Assembly: GCA_904066235.2 (NCBI GenBank)
Contig: CAJFCV020000005.1
Span: 9,543,501-9,607,500, forward strand
Direction: 5' to 3'
DNA: 64,000 nt
Origin: Bursaphelenchus xylophilus
Lineage: Eukaryota > Nematoda > Chromadorea > Rhabditida > Aphelenchoididae
The notes under the pieces are model-generated. The model made no database searches, had not been told where the DNA came from, and was given only the letters and a program-made list of their open reading frames with translations. Within the stretch, counting starts at the first letter, position 1, and each line of letters starts with the position of its first letter. Of the stretch, positions 1 to 12,900 are shown in pieces. The translations under genes and the position numbers were made by a program.

Positions 1-104
1 AAACTAAGCACCTGTTTCGACCACAGAGAATATTATTATTGTGTATATATATATAGTTTACTGATTTTATGGACGGAGCAAGGAAAATAATTTTAAAATA
101 TACA

Positions 105-3100
105 TTAGTATCGTGTGCAGTGATGTGCTTCCTCGTCGTCTTCGCCGTCCAGAAGTGCTTGATCGTCACCGATACAGGGGCAGAATATCCGGGTCAACAT
201 TCTCTCCTCCTTCAACGCATTCGTTACGTGGTTCATATCAACGAGAAGACACATCAACTTGGCAATGCGGACTGAAGTGTCGATAGGGCCGTAGATTTCC
301 TGTAGACTTGACGACCACTCGTTCATCACGGTCTTCTGATGGGCGCTGATTTCGGGATTGGACATGTTCAGACGCTCGGCTGAAAATTGCGTATTATAAA
401 GAAAGTTTTTGTAAAATACGCGGTAGTTTCCTTTAATATTATGTATGAACCTTGTTTTCATGATTCCGTCATTATTTTTTTCAAGGAAAAAGCTGTTTTT
501 TCCGGAAAGCGTAGGTTAAAATTTAAAAAATGGAACCTGTAGAAAAGAATTACGATTATCTTCCCGTAGTCTATGTTTCATGAGAGAAATTGTGAAATGA
601 CAACTCCGTGGTGCAGATAAGTACAGTACGGCCCTGGGCCTGTTGAATTCACCAACCGCTTTCAAAGTTATGGGAGTTTCCAAAAATGGTAAAAATGCCT
701 GGTTGACTTTATTGTCACTATTCAAGATACTTATCCACCAGAAAACTTAATCCGCTACATCTAAATGCCAAATCCATAAATTTCCTATTGCAAGCAAATG
801 TTGGCTGATTTTAAACATGTCCGCAGAATCTCCGTAGTTCTTCTAGCTGCTCGTAAAGTGGTTGCCCGTAAGTGTGGGCCCGCCATGTGGCCTAGATGTT
901 TGTGTGTTGTGTCTAGATGTTTGTGCTAAATTTAGGCAAATCTGTGCTTCGCGCTTTGGGCAATTCCCTTGTAAGGAGACAAAGAATTTTATTACGTTTG
1001 TAAGCCTGATACTAACATAATCAAAGTTACGGAGGTTGAAGGTATGTAACTAGGCAAAAAAAGATTATTAACCTCAGAATTAATGGGGGAGTACTCCCCT
1101 ACTGTACCTAATTTTCATCAAAATTTGTCGGTCTTCATCATTGTATTATTCATTACCAAAAAAACAATTTTTTCCATATTTTTTCTATTATTGAAATACC
1201 TACCATCACTCCACAACGAAGTGCAGATCAGCGTCACCGTGTCGGCCATGCTCAATTTCAGCTCCTTAACCTTGTAGACCACGCGGAAAATCCTCTCCAT
1301 AATTGGCGCTCGCAATCTAACAATCAAAATTAAAATTTGATTAACCGAAACATACTTGATATAGTCTTGGATATGGCTTTCTGGCACATCGTTGGCCAAG
1401 TATTCGCACATTTTGTTTCGATCCATGTACAGGTTGGGGAACATGACCATTCTTGAGTCATCGAGGTCTTGGAATTGAAGGGAAGTGAGGTAACTGCGGT
1501 GAATAATGCCACTCTGACGCCAGAAGGTCTCGATTAGGGTGATCTGCAAAGCGTTAAATACGAGTTGATCATTTTGAGGTTAGGAATTGGCAATGCCAAA
1601 AGATATGATGATTTCTGCAGAGGAGAGACAATAGAAAATGGTGGGGAATGGTCAGAGAAAGAACGTTTTTTTTATATTTTTGTGGAGCTCCGTTAAAAAA
1701 GAGCCGGCAATATTGAAAATTGCAAAATAATTATAATATACATGCATAAAGAATGTAACAAAATATTTTTTCAGCTTTTACTGGCACTATCTTTCTGAAA
1801 AATCCAATCCAGCATGAACTCACTTTTTGCTGCTGGCTCAAGTTCTTTATAGGATCATAATACCCATCAAACATGTTGAAAAGCAAATGCAGACAAGCTC
1901 GTTCAATATTCAACTGCTCCTTCTTGGTGATCAACCTCATCCGCCCTCCACTTATCTCATCTCCATATTTGGCCATCAAAATGGTTTTCTGTGCGTTCAG
2001 GAAGATCTCATAACCGCTGATTAGCCGGGCCAAGGTTGGGTATTTGACCTCGAATGGGAGAGATGGATCGGAATTTATTGGGCCGGAAGTGTAAGCCTAA
2101 ATCGAGAAAAATCAGAAAGATTTAAGGCTGCTTACTCCGTTAGGGCCATAGCCATAGCCGTTGGACTGGCCGTCGCTTTCGTTGGTCACTTCGTCTTCTG
2201 AAAAGTAATGAAGATATTTTGAAACAGAAATTTGTAATGCATTTGACAGTCTTTGTGGAAAGTCGCGTACTAATCGGCGATACGCAGCATGAGGAAACAA
2301 AACTTTTCTTTGCTCTGTGCAATTATCTGTTTTTTGCACCGTGCAATAAGCTTTTTTCAGCTGTCGTCCCACCGTGACTTTTTTCGCACAGTGCAAGCAC
2401 CAAAATCAGTCCTGTGCCTTTCCGGAAGGCTATCGCATTATAAGGTTGCAAAACCAGACTCAAAGAACTCTCCACCTCACAGGAGTTAAAAATGGCCGTC
2501 ATTGGCCATAAATAGCAGCTTTAAGCCAAAAAGCCACAAAAAAAATTACGCATACTGCCCAACTTATTATAGTAAGTTAAAAGTGCCTATTTTTTCATTT
2601 CGCTCACCCATGGGGCTAAAAGCCACTTAATCCTGAAGCTTTTAGCTCTAAGTACTGTTTGCGGTGACAATCCCTTGAAGCAACTCACTTTGCATTCCAG
2701 ACTCGAGACAAGTTCTGAAGCGGCAGGCTCGGCAGACATTCCGCATTCCTCCTAAACAATAATTTCAGAAAGATTGGTTTTTAACTCACCCTTCACTTCA
2801 CAGTTGTTGTCCCTCCGGCATTCGTAGACTCGTTTTTCAGCAACTGATCGGCGGAAAAATGAAGCGCAGGCTCGGCAGGACTATAATTATGTTATTAAAA
2901 GTTCCATTATTCAAAACCCCAGTTGATTTCTTTCAAGATTTATTGTCAAGGGATAATTTCATGTTCGATTTTTTTGAATTTGTAATGTTTTTGTTCTTTT
3001 TTACCGCTCAGTTGATCATAAAATCCCAAAATCTATTATAATGGCTCTTCCAAGCTCCCAAAATCCCCCAACAAAACTTGCTTACCTGCACTCTAAAATG

Positions 3101-3208
3101 ATATCCATTGCTTGGCTGCCCACAAATCACACATGCATATTTCGACGAGTTATCGGCCGGATCCGACAGCTCCGTAAACTGGACGTGATTGTTGAAATAA
3201 GCCGCCAT
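105..3208 (-). CDS. nuclear hormone receptor (NHR family), 8 exons, 395 aa
   Basis: Ligand-type transcription factor acting in the nucleus. Exons on the minus strand: 3086-3208, 2790-2880, 2689-2751, 2136-2197, 1824-2096, 1356-1543, 1204-1316, 105-379; all phases join and give 395 residues. The DNA-binding domain spans about residues 24-91: first zinc finger cysteines 26, 29, 43, 46 with P-box segment CRACASFFRR, second finger cysteines 62, 68, 78, 81 followed by RFRTCLESGM. A polar Gly/Tyr hinge (about 97-112) leads to a helical ligand-binding domain (about 113-395) ending in an acidic tail. The CRACASFFRR form is typical of the expanded nematode-specific NHRs. ATG at 3208 is the first in frame before the zinc finger; an AG about 20 nt upstream may be a spliced-leader site. 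Which NHR it is cannot be told from the sequence by eye. Confidence 0.9.
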
Positions 3209-4110
3209 TTTTGGAATTGGAAATACCTTCAAGTTAAAAATGCTTTAAAAAATGGCTAAAAAAAGGAAAAAGAGAAATTTAATCAAACAAACTTTTGCAA
3301 AAGCTCACGTCTTTTTTCGAAGCAAAAAATGAAAATTACAAAGTTGGGGAAATCAATAAAAAAGAGCAGAAAAATGTATACATTTCAGTTTGCTGATGAC
3401 ATTAGATGATATTGGAAAGCTTATATGACTATTTACAACTCGGTACAACGAACCGTAAGAGACAAAAACACATTCTTCATAGACGGACTTTGTTATATAG
3501 ATTTTCATTTTCGCCAAGGAGTTTCTCTCGGGAATGCTAAAATTGTTCCTTGCAGGCATGTTTTGCTATGTAAGGGGAGAGGTTGTACTATGTATACGAA
3601 GCCAAAAATAGTGCATTTCGTCATCTAAGCCGATCTCAGCCCCAATTTAAAGCTTTGGTTTACTGTCTGGCCTTTATATGAGGTTTTTGTCTGGACTTTA
3701 TTTGAGAGATCCTTTAATCTTAGTCCTAAACCCGCAGTTACAAGAGGCCATAGCAAGCTTTCAGAATGCATTATGACAAATGGAAACCAAGAAATAAGCC
3801 CGCCCGCCTTCACGGCAAATGGAGTGTAAATAGTTGGGTAAACAAAGCAATTTTGCAAATAGCGGAGGTAGATGTCCTAAAAGGAGCATTAGATCAACGT
3901 CAAAAAAAAGGAATTCTCTCATCAAAGGACCAAATTTTTAAATTCCGTTAGTATCCAAATGCAATGCTTAGTTTTTATTAAAATTTTAAAAAAAATGTGT
4001 ATACTGAAAGTAGCAAAGAAACCGTTGAATTTGAACCTCAGTAAGCGTCATACTCTGCACGCCTCTGCGGTAAATTTTAGTTCGCGTTTTGCGGCAACAG
4101 CTAGGATATA

Positions 4111-4419
4111 AAGGTGGCCATATAAGTATTTAAAAATTTTTTTCCCAAATCCCGATTTTCGGTGCACAATAAAGTCGACGCCGAAATCGAAAAATTGGCG
4201 TCGACTTAATTTTTTCTCGGCACCGAATTCTGAAACCCGGTGCAGCTTTTTAAGTTTTTCAAAATCAGTGCACAAAGCCTTAAGTCTGCACCGAAGGCTT
4301 TTAAGTGCTTAAGTCAGCACCGAATTCCGTAATCCCGTGGTAAAAAATTAAGTCGACGCCTTTTTGTGCACCGAAAACCGGGATTTGCGAAAAAAAATAA
4401 TATTTATATGACCACCTTT
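4111..4419. mobile_element. inverted-repeat MITE, about 310 bp
   Basis: The left end AAGGTGGCCATATAA and right end TTATATGACCACCTT are imperfect inverted repeats. Similarity continues for about 55 bp inward through an A/T run to a segment reading CCCGATTTTCGGTGCAC on the left and its complement on the right. The interior repeats GTCGACGCC and GGTGCA motifs in both orientations, so the whole unit folds back. Flanking bases are TA on each side, compatible with a TA target duplication. There is no coding capacity, so it is a non-autonomous element. Confidence 0.75.
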
Positions 4420-6298
4420 TAGTCAACCATCTGTGTAGAAGGTAGGGAAATGAGGAGAGATCGTCAACAGATCAAGAAGATGCCTTCCGGATACAACTAT
4501 TTGGCTCCTTGTAAAAGAAAAATGGTTTGTGAAAACACTGCAGTCCAAATGACAACTTCCGGCCCAACAACCCGCGAAAAAAACCCTAATTATTGCCGCG
4601 TTATTCAACAAAAAGCTTTAATAAGCTTTAATTAAATCCTTGTGGACCTGCCAAAACTCCCTGAAGATCCTAAAATCCCGAAGGATCACAACGTAAGCTT
4701 GCATGTACGTATTTAGCATCAATTACCCGGCAAAACCCATACGCATTCAATAAAAATACCCCTAAAATCAAAAAGCCTGGGCTTTTGCCCTTTGAATCGC
4801 TGAAAACAAACTTTTTCCTTATGCCCAAAAGGCGCAAAATTGGATTCTTAGTTTACCGATCAGAAACAGATCACAAAACAAAAACCTTTTTCCATCTTGA
4901 ATACGGAAATCATGATGAAAAAGTAATCGAAAAAAAAGAGAATAAGGCTGTTTATAAACTCCCAAAAAAAGTGACGCAACCCAAAATCTCTATTGTAAAA
5001 AATTTTGATGCGGGGAAATAGAAAAATTGAATGAAAGGCTTCTTCCAAATCAACAAATAACCCATTAGTTTGTGCGACTCAAAATATGGCCGTTGCAACG
5101 GATTTTAAAGCCTCCGAAAAATAGGGCCTAGTTACAGCCTGAGAGGAGGACAACGTTACTATAGACAAATAAAGTGCTGGAGGAACCCTAAACTACAAAA
5201 AAATGAGCAAAAGCTTTCGAAAAATGGAAGAATTTCCTTCTTCTTTCTCGCCCCCCCCCTTGGCGAGGGAAAACGGGGGTCGAGAGACACGGGGGACACG
5301 TGAAAAGTCTCTTTTTCTCACGTCTCTCTGCATTTTTTCGGCGGTATTTTTCGCTTACCTGCCCAACGAACTCCCCGCTCGTTTTTTTGTTACCCTTGGG
5401 AGTTTTGGGGGCATTTACGTGAAAGGAAGTCTTGTACAAAGCCGTTACTAAGCAATACGAAATCGGGACGACAAAACATAACAAAGATCTTCAACGTGCA
5501 CAAGAAAAACGTGCAGAAAATTAAGTAAAGATTTTTTTGGTAAAATACGGGTAGGATAAGTTGTTAACTTTGTTGTTAACTTTTTCAAATTTTTTCAACA
5601 GGACGCTCAAAGTGCAACGCTTCGATCTTGGTTAAACGTGACACAAATTACATAAGATTGCACTTTTCTTGAGCAAATGCGCAGCAAAAACTGAAAACTT
5701 TTATTTGCAAAATTTTCAAAGTTTGACGGTCTTTTGAGAATTTTGAATAAACATTTAGTAGCAAGTTCAAATGCCCCGTAAAACTCCAAAAACAAGGTAA
5801 ACTTCTACGAAGAGAACGATGATAAATTAAAACTCCTTAGAATTTGAATAAAGTTTTCCATTCAATGATGCAAAAGTACTGACCTTCGTTAGTTGATAAG
5901 CGGCCAAACCCTTTTTTATTGCTCTTCCGTTAAAAAAAAGTTTTCTCAACACATAAAACCGACTGTTTTGAAGAAACTCCTTGCTCCAAAATGACTGCAA
6001 AACAATGCTCTCTGTTAAATATAATATTACGGACGTTCGTGCTCGTGTTTTATGATGAGCTTTGATGGGGGATTTGTAGTCCCGAATTTTCGTTGGTTTA
6101 AGCGTTTGAGAGGACGTAGACCAAAGATCAGAAAAGGTGTGGACGTAGTGCTTTTTCTTTACCAAAGTTTTTCTTTATTAATTTTACGACGAAGTCTACG
6201 CTGAAATCGGCAAGGAAAGAGATCAAAGTGCGACGCCTAGATTATAGAAAAAGTGGGCCAAGAATAGGCACCTTAAGAAATTTACGATCAAATGGGCG

Positions 6299-6437
6299 CC
6301 CTCTTATTTCCCGAACTCTACCCTCTAATATTCCACCTCTGCCCTCTAATTTGTAAATAGCGCCCTCTAATATACATAGATGCCCTCTAATCGAAACTGA
6401 ATTGTGCCCTCTGAAAATCTGAATCGACGCCCTCTAA
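6299..6437. repeat. seven-copy GCCCTCTAAT array, 20-24 bp period
   Basis: The core CCCTCT occurs at 6299, 6321, 6342, 6363, 6383, 6407 and 6430, mostly as GCCCTCTAAT. The units are 20 to 24 bp apart and the spacer bases differ, so only the 10-base core is kept. Confidence 0.8.
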
Positions 6438-6987
6438 TATGATTTTCCCAAAATGGTATTTTTTCTTCCATAGTAGTGTAAGAATGCATAGTATTAGTGT
6501 AAAGCAGTAATTTATGAAAATTTTGGACGAGCCTTCCGGAAAGTCGCCGGACTGAAATTGAAATCAGTCCAGACCCAATAGAGCACAAATTTAAGGAAGA
6601 TAAAGAATTCTTTACTAATAGAATCTCACTACAGTATATTCCTTGTCCATGAGAACGTAGACCGAGTCCAAGACCCCACCACAACTTTCACGCGAAACTT
6701 TAATTAGAAAATTCTGCGGGAAATCGTACAGCTGCCCCAACTTTGTAGCCTTGCTAAGTGCGTCGAGTTTGTAACACCACCAATAAGGTTATACTTCGCT
6801 TCCGTCGTCATGGAAGTCTAATGGAGCTATCGGAAAAAAGTTTTAAAGGGCTTATTAAGTACAATTTTATTGCCGATAAATAAAATTTTTAAAGACTTTA
6901 CAAGTACAACTTTCTGGGCAGGATTCTTTTGAGACGTCTTTCAAAGTTGCTCGAATTAGAATTTAAATATAAAAAACGAAGTTAAAG

Positions 6988-9900
6988 CTAGCAAGCGCTA
7001 TGACAATCATTCACTGGGAGGACGATTAAAGTTGCCAAAGTTTCCGTCGCCGCCTGTCGTCGGCGCGTCCGCGGCGACCATCTCCAGGGCTTCCGATCAA
7101 CGGTGAAGAACCAGGTGTAAAAGTGGGAGCCCTTCAGCCATGGACGCAGAACTCGACAGTGCTCTTCGCCGTGGGTGTTGTGGTATCTCTTCAAATGTAT
7201 CTTATAAACCGAAACATTTGAGTCCTCACCTTCACTTCACAAGTGCCTCCGGGTTCCATCAAACACAAGTACGTGTTCAATCGTGTGTACTCCCCGGAAA
7301 TGTTATATCGGAAGCCAACACAATGCCCGTAATCAATATGATCGCCACTGGTCTTCATATAACTCTTGACTCCTTCATTCAGAACAATATGCTGTTCTGG
7401 ATTCGGCATTTCGGAGGGTTTTACTCCACGGTCTGGAAAAATTATTTGGATGTAACTGGCAACGTTGGCGAAAAAGATGTATATTATAAGGATTTTGCAG
7501 CCAAGCCCATGCATAGTGTACAGAGATGATTAGAAAAAAGTGTCGGCGATGCCTTAACGAATGACACGCAAAAAGTTACAGCTGTTTAATCGACGTTACT
7601 GAAGCCCCAGGCAACTAATTCAACATTAGGTGTCGTTATTCAGTGTTTTAAGAAGGCTAGTTATCCAAATTTGTATGTGTTATAAATTTTTATAAATTTT
7701 TTGGCGCAAGCTTTGTGGAACACTAATGCATATTGGTGCCAAACATGACACATTTCTATTGAAAACCAAAAAAGTTACAGCAATTTTTAAATTGAGGTTA
7801 TAATTTTGTCCAGCACACTATTTGATACTCCAAAAATGTCATACTTAAAATTTTTGGCAGTTTTTAAACTTAAACTTACAAGCCTGTCCATCCGACAGCG
7901 TGTACGCTACATTTTGACTCTGCTGAACTTCCCTTTTCACACAAATCCTCTGGCATTCGTCCAGCTCAACGAAATTATTATTACTCTTCCCACATCCCGT
8001 GTAATGGAACCCTTTGCATGTCCCCGACTTTTGATGGTAGTAATATCGATTTGACATTGGCTCACACCACCGGCCTCGATCCAATTTTTCGATACAAGGA
8101 TCTTTCTTTGGAGGGGGCGCTAAACAATTTTTTGTAGGGTTTCTATTATAGAGCGTTTCCTCACCTCCACCGGGGATTTCGCAGGTGTTCTGGCACTCTT
8201 CAAAAGTTGAAAATCGATTCGGATTTCCGCCGCATCCGCCCCACAAAAATTGAGCGCACGTTCCACTGGTCACATTGTAAAACCATTGCTGTCGAAGCAT
8301 GTTGCAGGGCCCCCAGTCGGGCTGGTATTGGCATTGAGCTAGAATAAGGAGAAGTACGTATAATATTAGTATTGTAATGGTAAAATATGCACGGTACACC
8401 TCAAACAGAGAAGTACGGTGACCGGAATAGACTTTTCGCCATCGCTTTTTTACACTTCATCTTGGTTTTTGCAGAGAAGACAGAGAAAAGACGCGCAAAA
8501 CGTACTCTCTCGCCCCAAAAATTCCCCATTTCTTCCCCGACAAAAGGTTTTTTCGCGTCTTTTTGGCGAAGTTTCTGCCTGGGATTACTGTGGTTGATCC
8601 CATGACTTGTTGTGATTTTTTTGAGCCCTAAATCACCATTTCCTCACCTGATTTGGCCGGCTGGACCGCATTACAATGCGCAACACACTCTTCTTTCGTA
8701 TCAAAATTGTTCGCGTTTCCATTGCATCCAGTGTAGTCAAACTGAACACAGGTTCCTTTGTCCGCCACATAACCAAACTTTTTGATCTTGAAGATGTCAC
8801 TAGAATCCGGGCAGCTTCCAATTTCAATGGGCTCAAAACAGGAGTTTATGGGTTTATTTTCAGTCGAAATTAGGCCATTCACTGAGCAAGTGTTCTCACA
8901 CTGTTGATAAGTTTTAAAGCGGTTTTCGTTACCGCCACAGCCAAAGTACCAGAAGCGGCCACAACGTTCTGAAAAATTGTTCAATGTACGTAAATATATA
9001 CGTCATAATTTCTACAAAACTTTTTGCCTTGGAAGTTGTCTTGAACTACCATATAAAAACCCGCCTATAACAAACAATTTCAAGGCCCAAAGAGTCAGAT
9101 TTATGCCTAGATGTTCAACGAACCCCCCAGATAACGAATAAATTTATTTTGACCCTTGCGATTTGATGTACAGAGGCTTGACTGGGTCTAACCAGAATAT
9201 AATAGATAAAATACTCGTTTTCTTTTTTTCTTGTGAAGACTTACGGTACTGCGGATTGTAATAGAAACGGAAACCAGCTTTTCGGATGCAAGTCTTGTTG
9301 TGACGCCCGTAACCAGCATTTAGGGGATGGAAGCAGACGGTTTCTTCGGCTGAAAAGTTGCAAATATATATGATGCTTGCAAGGCGAAAGCTTGCAAAAA
9401 AATGACATGCTTTGCCAACTTTTTACCCAAAAAAATCTCGTTAAACGAAACAATCAGAAAATTTAGAGAAAAAAATATTTTCTGAATCAATCAGAAAATT
9501 TTTAATAATTTTGTGGCCAGTTTTCTGGAAAAACCGAACTTACAATTGATAGTGTTAAACCGATCACAGCTCCTTTTGCATTGATTCAGAGTCAAAAATC
9601 GATTGCCATTCCCTCCACAGCCAGAGTACATAAACGGCTCACAGCGGCGAGACTCTTGGTTGTAAAAGTAAGCCGGCAGTCGATGATGACAACTGCCAAC
9701 CTCCAGCGGCTCTAAACACCGTTCCCCCTCCTTTTCGTCGTTCACTTTTTTCGCTATCGCAATCTCACTGCCTTGCGTCGGAAGGGCTGGAAATTCAACG
9801 AAAATAAGTTAAAATGCGTTTGATTACCCGGGCTTTCACAAAGATGAGTACAAGTCTCTTTGTCAACAAAGATGTTCTGCGATTTTCCCACACATCCATC

Positions 9901-12900
9901 GTACCAGAAGTCTTCACAAGCCCCAGTTTTGTGGTTGAAAAACCATCGTTTCGACCACACTCCGTTGTTGCAAGTTTTTTTATAATTTTCATCAAATCGG
10001 TCGAGGCAGTTTACTGAAATTTGATGAAATATGAGAACGACATCGTATATTAATATATACATACAAAACATACATTCGCTGAGGAAATTCATTAATTTTT
10101 CTCTGAGGGGAGACCGTCTCAGAAGGAATTTCCTTTGATGCATGTCACGAATTATTTGTCCCCAAGTACAAGTACTTCAGACAGTTTCAAGTCACTTGTA
10201 GCTTGATGAGAGACAATCAAAAAGTTGGTCTACATTTGGCGTAAAAAATTTGATTTTCTGGTAGATGCTCTACTATCAGCGCTTTGCAGAAGCGAACAAC
10301 ATTTTTTTTATGTCAAGTGAAAATTATTTGAATTGTCAAAAATTCGACGATTTTTTTGCGAGAGTTAGGACATTGTAAAATTCAAATACTCTTTCCATAA
10401 AAAATCAATTTTTTTCGCAAGAAGCTGGAGCCATAATGTGTTTCTTTCACTAACAGCGCTCCACGTTTCGTAAAATCTGTCGGCACCAAAAAAGATCGTT
10501 GAATTTTTCCGCCGTTCTTGCAAAGCGCAAGCTCAAACTTTCGGGAATTGATATGGGCGCATTCTCAGCCAGCAAAAAAAATTAAAGAACATATTGAGTG
10601 TTACACGCACGACATTGCCCTTGTTAAAATACTTACCCGCAACTTTCTCCTCCTTTTTCTTTTCGCACAACCATTGACAAGTTTCCAGATTCGAAAAGAT
10701 ATTCTGACTTTTTCCTTTGCAATTCCCATACCAAAACATTTTGCAAGACTGCGTATATTGCTCGTAAAAATAGTATTGAGCATAGGATCCGTTCCGAGTG
10801 CAAGAGTCTCGATAAGCCGGGTCAAACGGCTGCTCACACACATCTAAATTAAAATTTTTTTAATGGCCAACCCGTTTTTGAGGATAAAAATCAAGTGAAT
10901 GTGAAAAAGTAATGTTCGTACCTCCAGTCAATCTGGTTGGGGTGGTACAAAGATCCTCGCAATCTTTGTAATTCTCAAAGATATTGCGGGATTGCGCTCG
11001 ACAACCGCCATAATAGAATAACTCGCACTGTTTGCTTTGATGATTGAAATAGTAGCGAATTCGATAATGAGCGTTGTCACAGTTGTCCAAGTAAGCCTTG
11101 TCGAAGGTGTCGAGACAATGAGCTGAAAAATTGAGCTGATTTTTTTTACTGACGAGTGGAATACCAAAGCCTCAGATTTTGACAAAACTAGGCACAAATA
11201 TGGCAACTTTTAGATCAAAACTTTGGCAAAAATCGATCTTTTGCAAAATCTGAGCATGAAAAGAGTCATGCCCATTTCTGTACCATATAGAGAGCAAAGG
11301 ATTTGAAAATATGACTTACTAGCCTCCGGTTTCAAACTCGCCCCCTCGCAAGTCCATTGGCATGTCTGCAGGTCCTCAAAATTATTCTTGGCCTTGCTCA
11401 TACACCCGTCATTCCAATACATTACACATTTCCTCTTATTGGAGTTGTAGTAGAACCGCGGCTTCCAAGGCTGGTTTCCGTTCGAACACGAGCGAGCCAA
11501 GTCTTTATCAAACGGTTGCAAACAGTCGGAGGATATCGACAGCGACGATTCTGGCTGTAAATTTTGATTTTATGGTTGTTTAAAGGAAATTTAATTCTGT
11601 AAATTGCAAGTTTCTGCATAATGCGATTTTTTTTATTTTAAGAAAATAGCCCAAATTTTTTTTCGATTTTTATAAAAATCATTTTTTTTTTTTATTTTTT
11701 TGCCCTCCCTACCGTAGTCATCACCACTTTTTTCTTCTCCAGCATTCCGAACTCTCCAAACGCATTTTCCAACCCATCCAATTCCAATTCATTCAGCCCT
11801 TGAGGATGATCACTCTCAATTTTGTCGACGGAATAATGCGATGTGGGTGGGATCGGAGTGGTCATCAACGAAAAATGAGCCTGAATAACCCCAACAGCTT
11901 TGGGTTTTGCGAAAAGATCGGGAAGATCGCGGTCCGGATTCGCCATGTAAGTCGGGATTGGCCAATTGGATTTTTGTGGAAGAGGAGTGTAGGGAATGTA
12001 GTCGGCTGTGGCGCTGGAAATTTTAAATTTAGTGGTGAATTTGAGAGGAAACGTATAGTTTTACCTCTATTTTGGAGGGCTAACTTTCAAAAATTATATA
12101 CAGTGGGGGACCTGATCCAGTGGCAAAGAACGTAACATTTTGCATCCGGGAAGTATCAAAAATGTGGCAAAATGCTTCCCTCTCCAAGTGAAAAAACTTC
12201 GTTTTAAAAGGCGCTCCCTTTTTCCTCACAAAATGAGCGGGCGCGCTTTTGAAATCTGAGTTTTTTTCACTTGGAGAGGGAGGTATTTTGCCACATTTTT
12301 TGATACTTCCTGGATGCAAAATGGTACGTTTTTTGCCACTGGCTCAGGTCTCCCACCGTAATCAACTTTTTATCAAAAAAATTTTTGCTCCCTAAACTTT
12401 CTTCAACTCACGCAGTGACATATTTGTATTCGTAGGCGCGGAAATTATCCGGATCCTCCGGATTTATCCCTTCACAGGCTCGCTGACAGGTCGACTTCAA
12501 AATAAAAACATTTCTAGACTTGAACTGTTGATGGCCACAAGATGCGTCGAACCAGAACATTTTGCATTTCTTCTGATGGTGATCATAGTAATACCTTTGA
12601 GACCAATCGCCATCTCGGCAAGGTTCTCGACGGCGCTCTTCAAATTGGTCAAGACAAATTTCTGAAAAATTGATTTTATCGGGGAAGTGATCCAAGTGCG
12701 CTTGGCGCTGCGAATTTCTGGATAATCGACAGTTCGGGTCAATGATATTATGAATCGCCTTGTTCGTCATGAGGGAGGCTAGGCGATGGCTTACTTACAA
12801 TTAGTAGAAATAACAAGATTAGTCTGGTTCTAGGATAGCTTACCACCTATTTTTGAGGCATTTTACATGTAATCACATCAATAATATCTAGATAAAAGTT

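Larger units (their letters stand above)
3209..6987. other. intergenic stretch between the NHR and Kunitz genes
   Basis: No credible coding exon is seen. The short open frames lack domains, splice context or conserved residues. The stretch holds one inverted-repeat element (4111-4419), a copy of a dispersed degenerate module (4070-4103, minus), a C9 tract at 5251-5259 and a seven-copy CCCTCTAAT array (6299-6437). It should contain the NHR promoter. Confidence 0.6.

Noticed and set aside
5188..5484. 98-codon minus-strand frame with a hydrophobic start
   Set aside because: It crosses a C9 tract and G-rich low-complexity DNA, and no partner exon was found.
7191..7514. Separate small secreted gene starting at 7514 with a signal-like N-terminus
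   Set aside because: The acceptor at 7433 joins exon 16 of the Kunitz gene in the correct phase, so the hydrophobic stretch is intron sequence.
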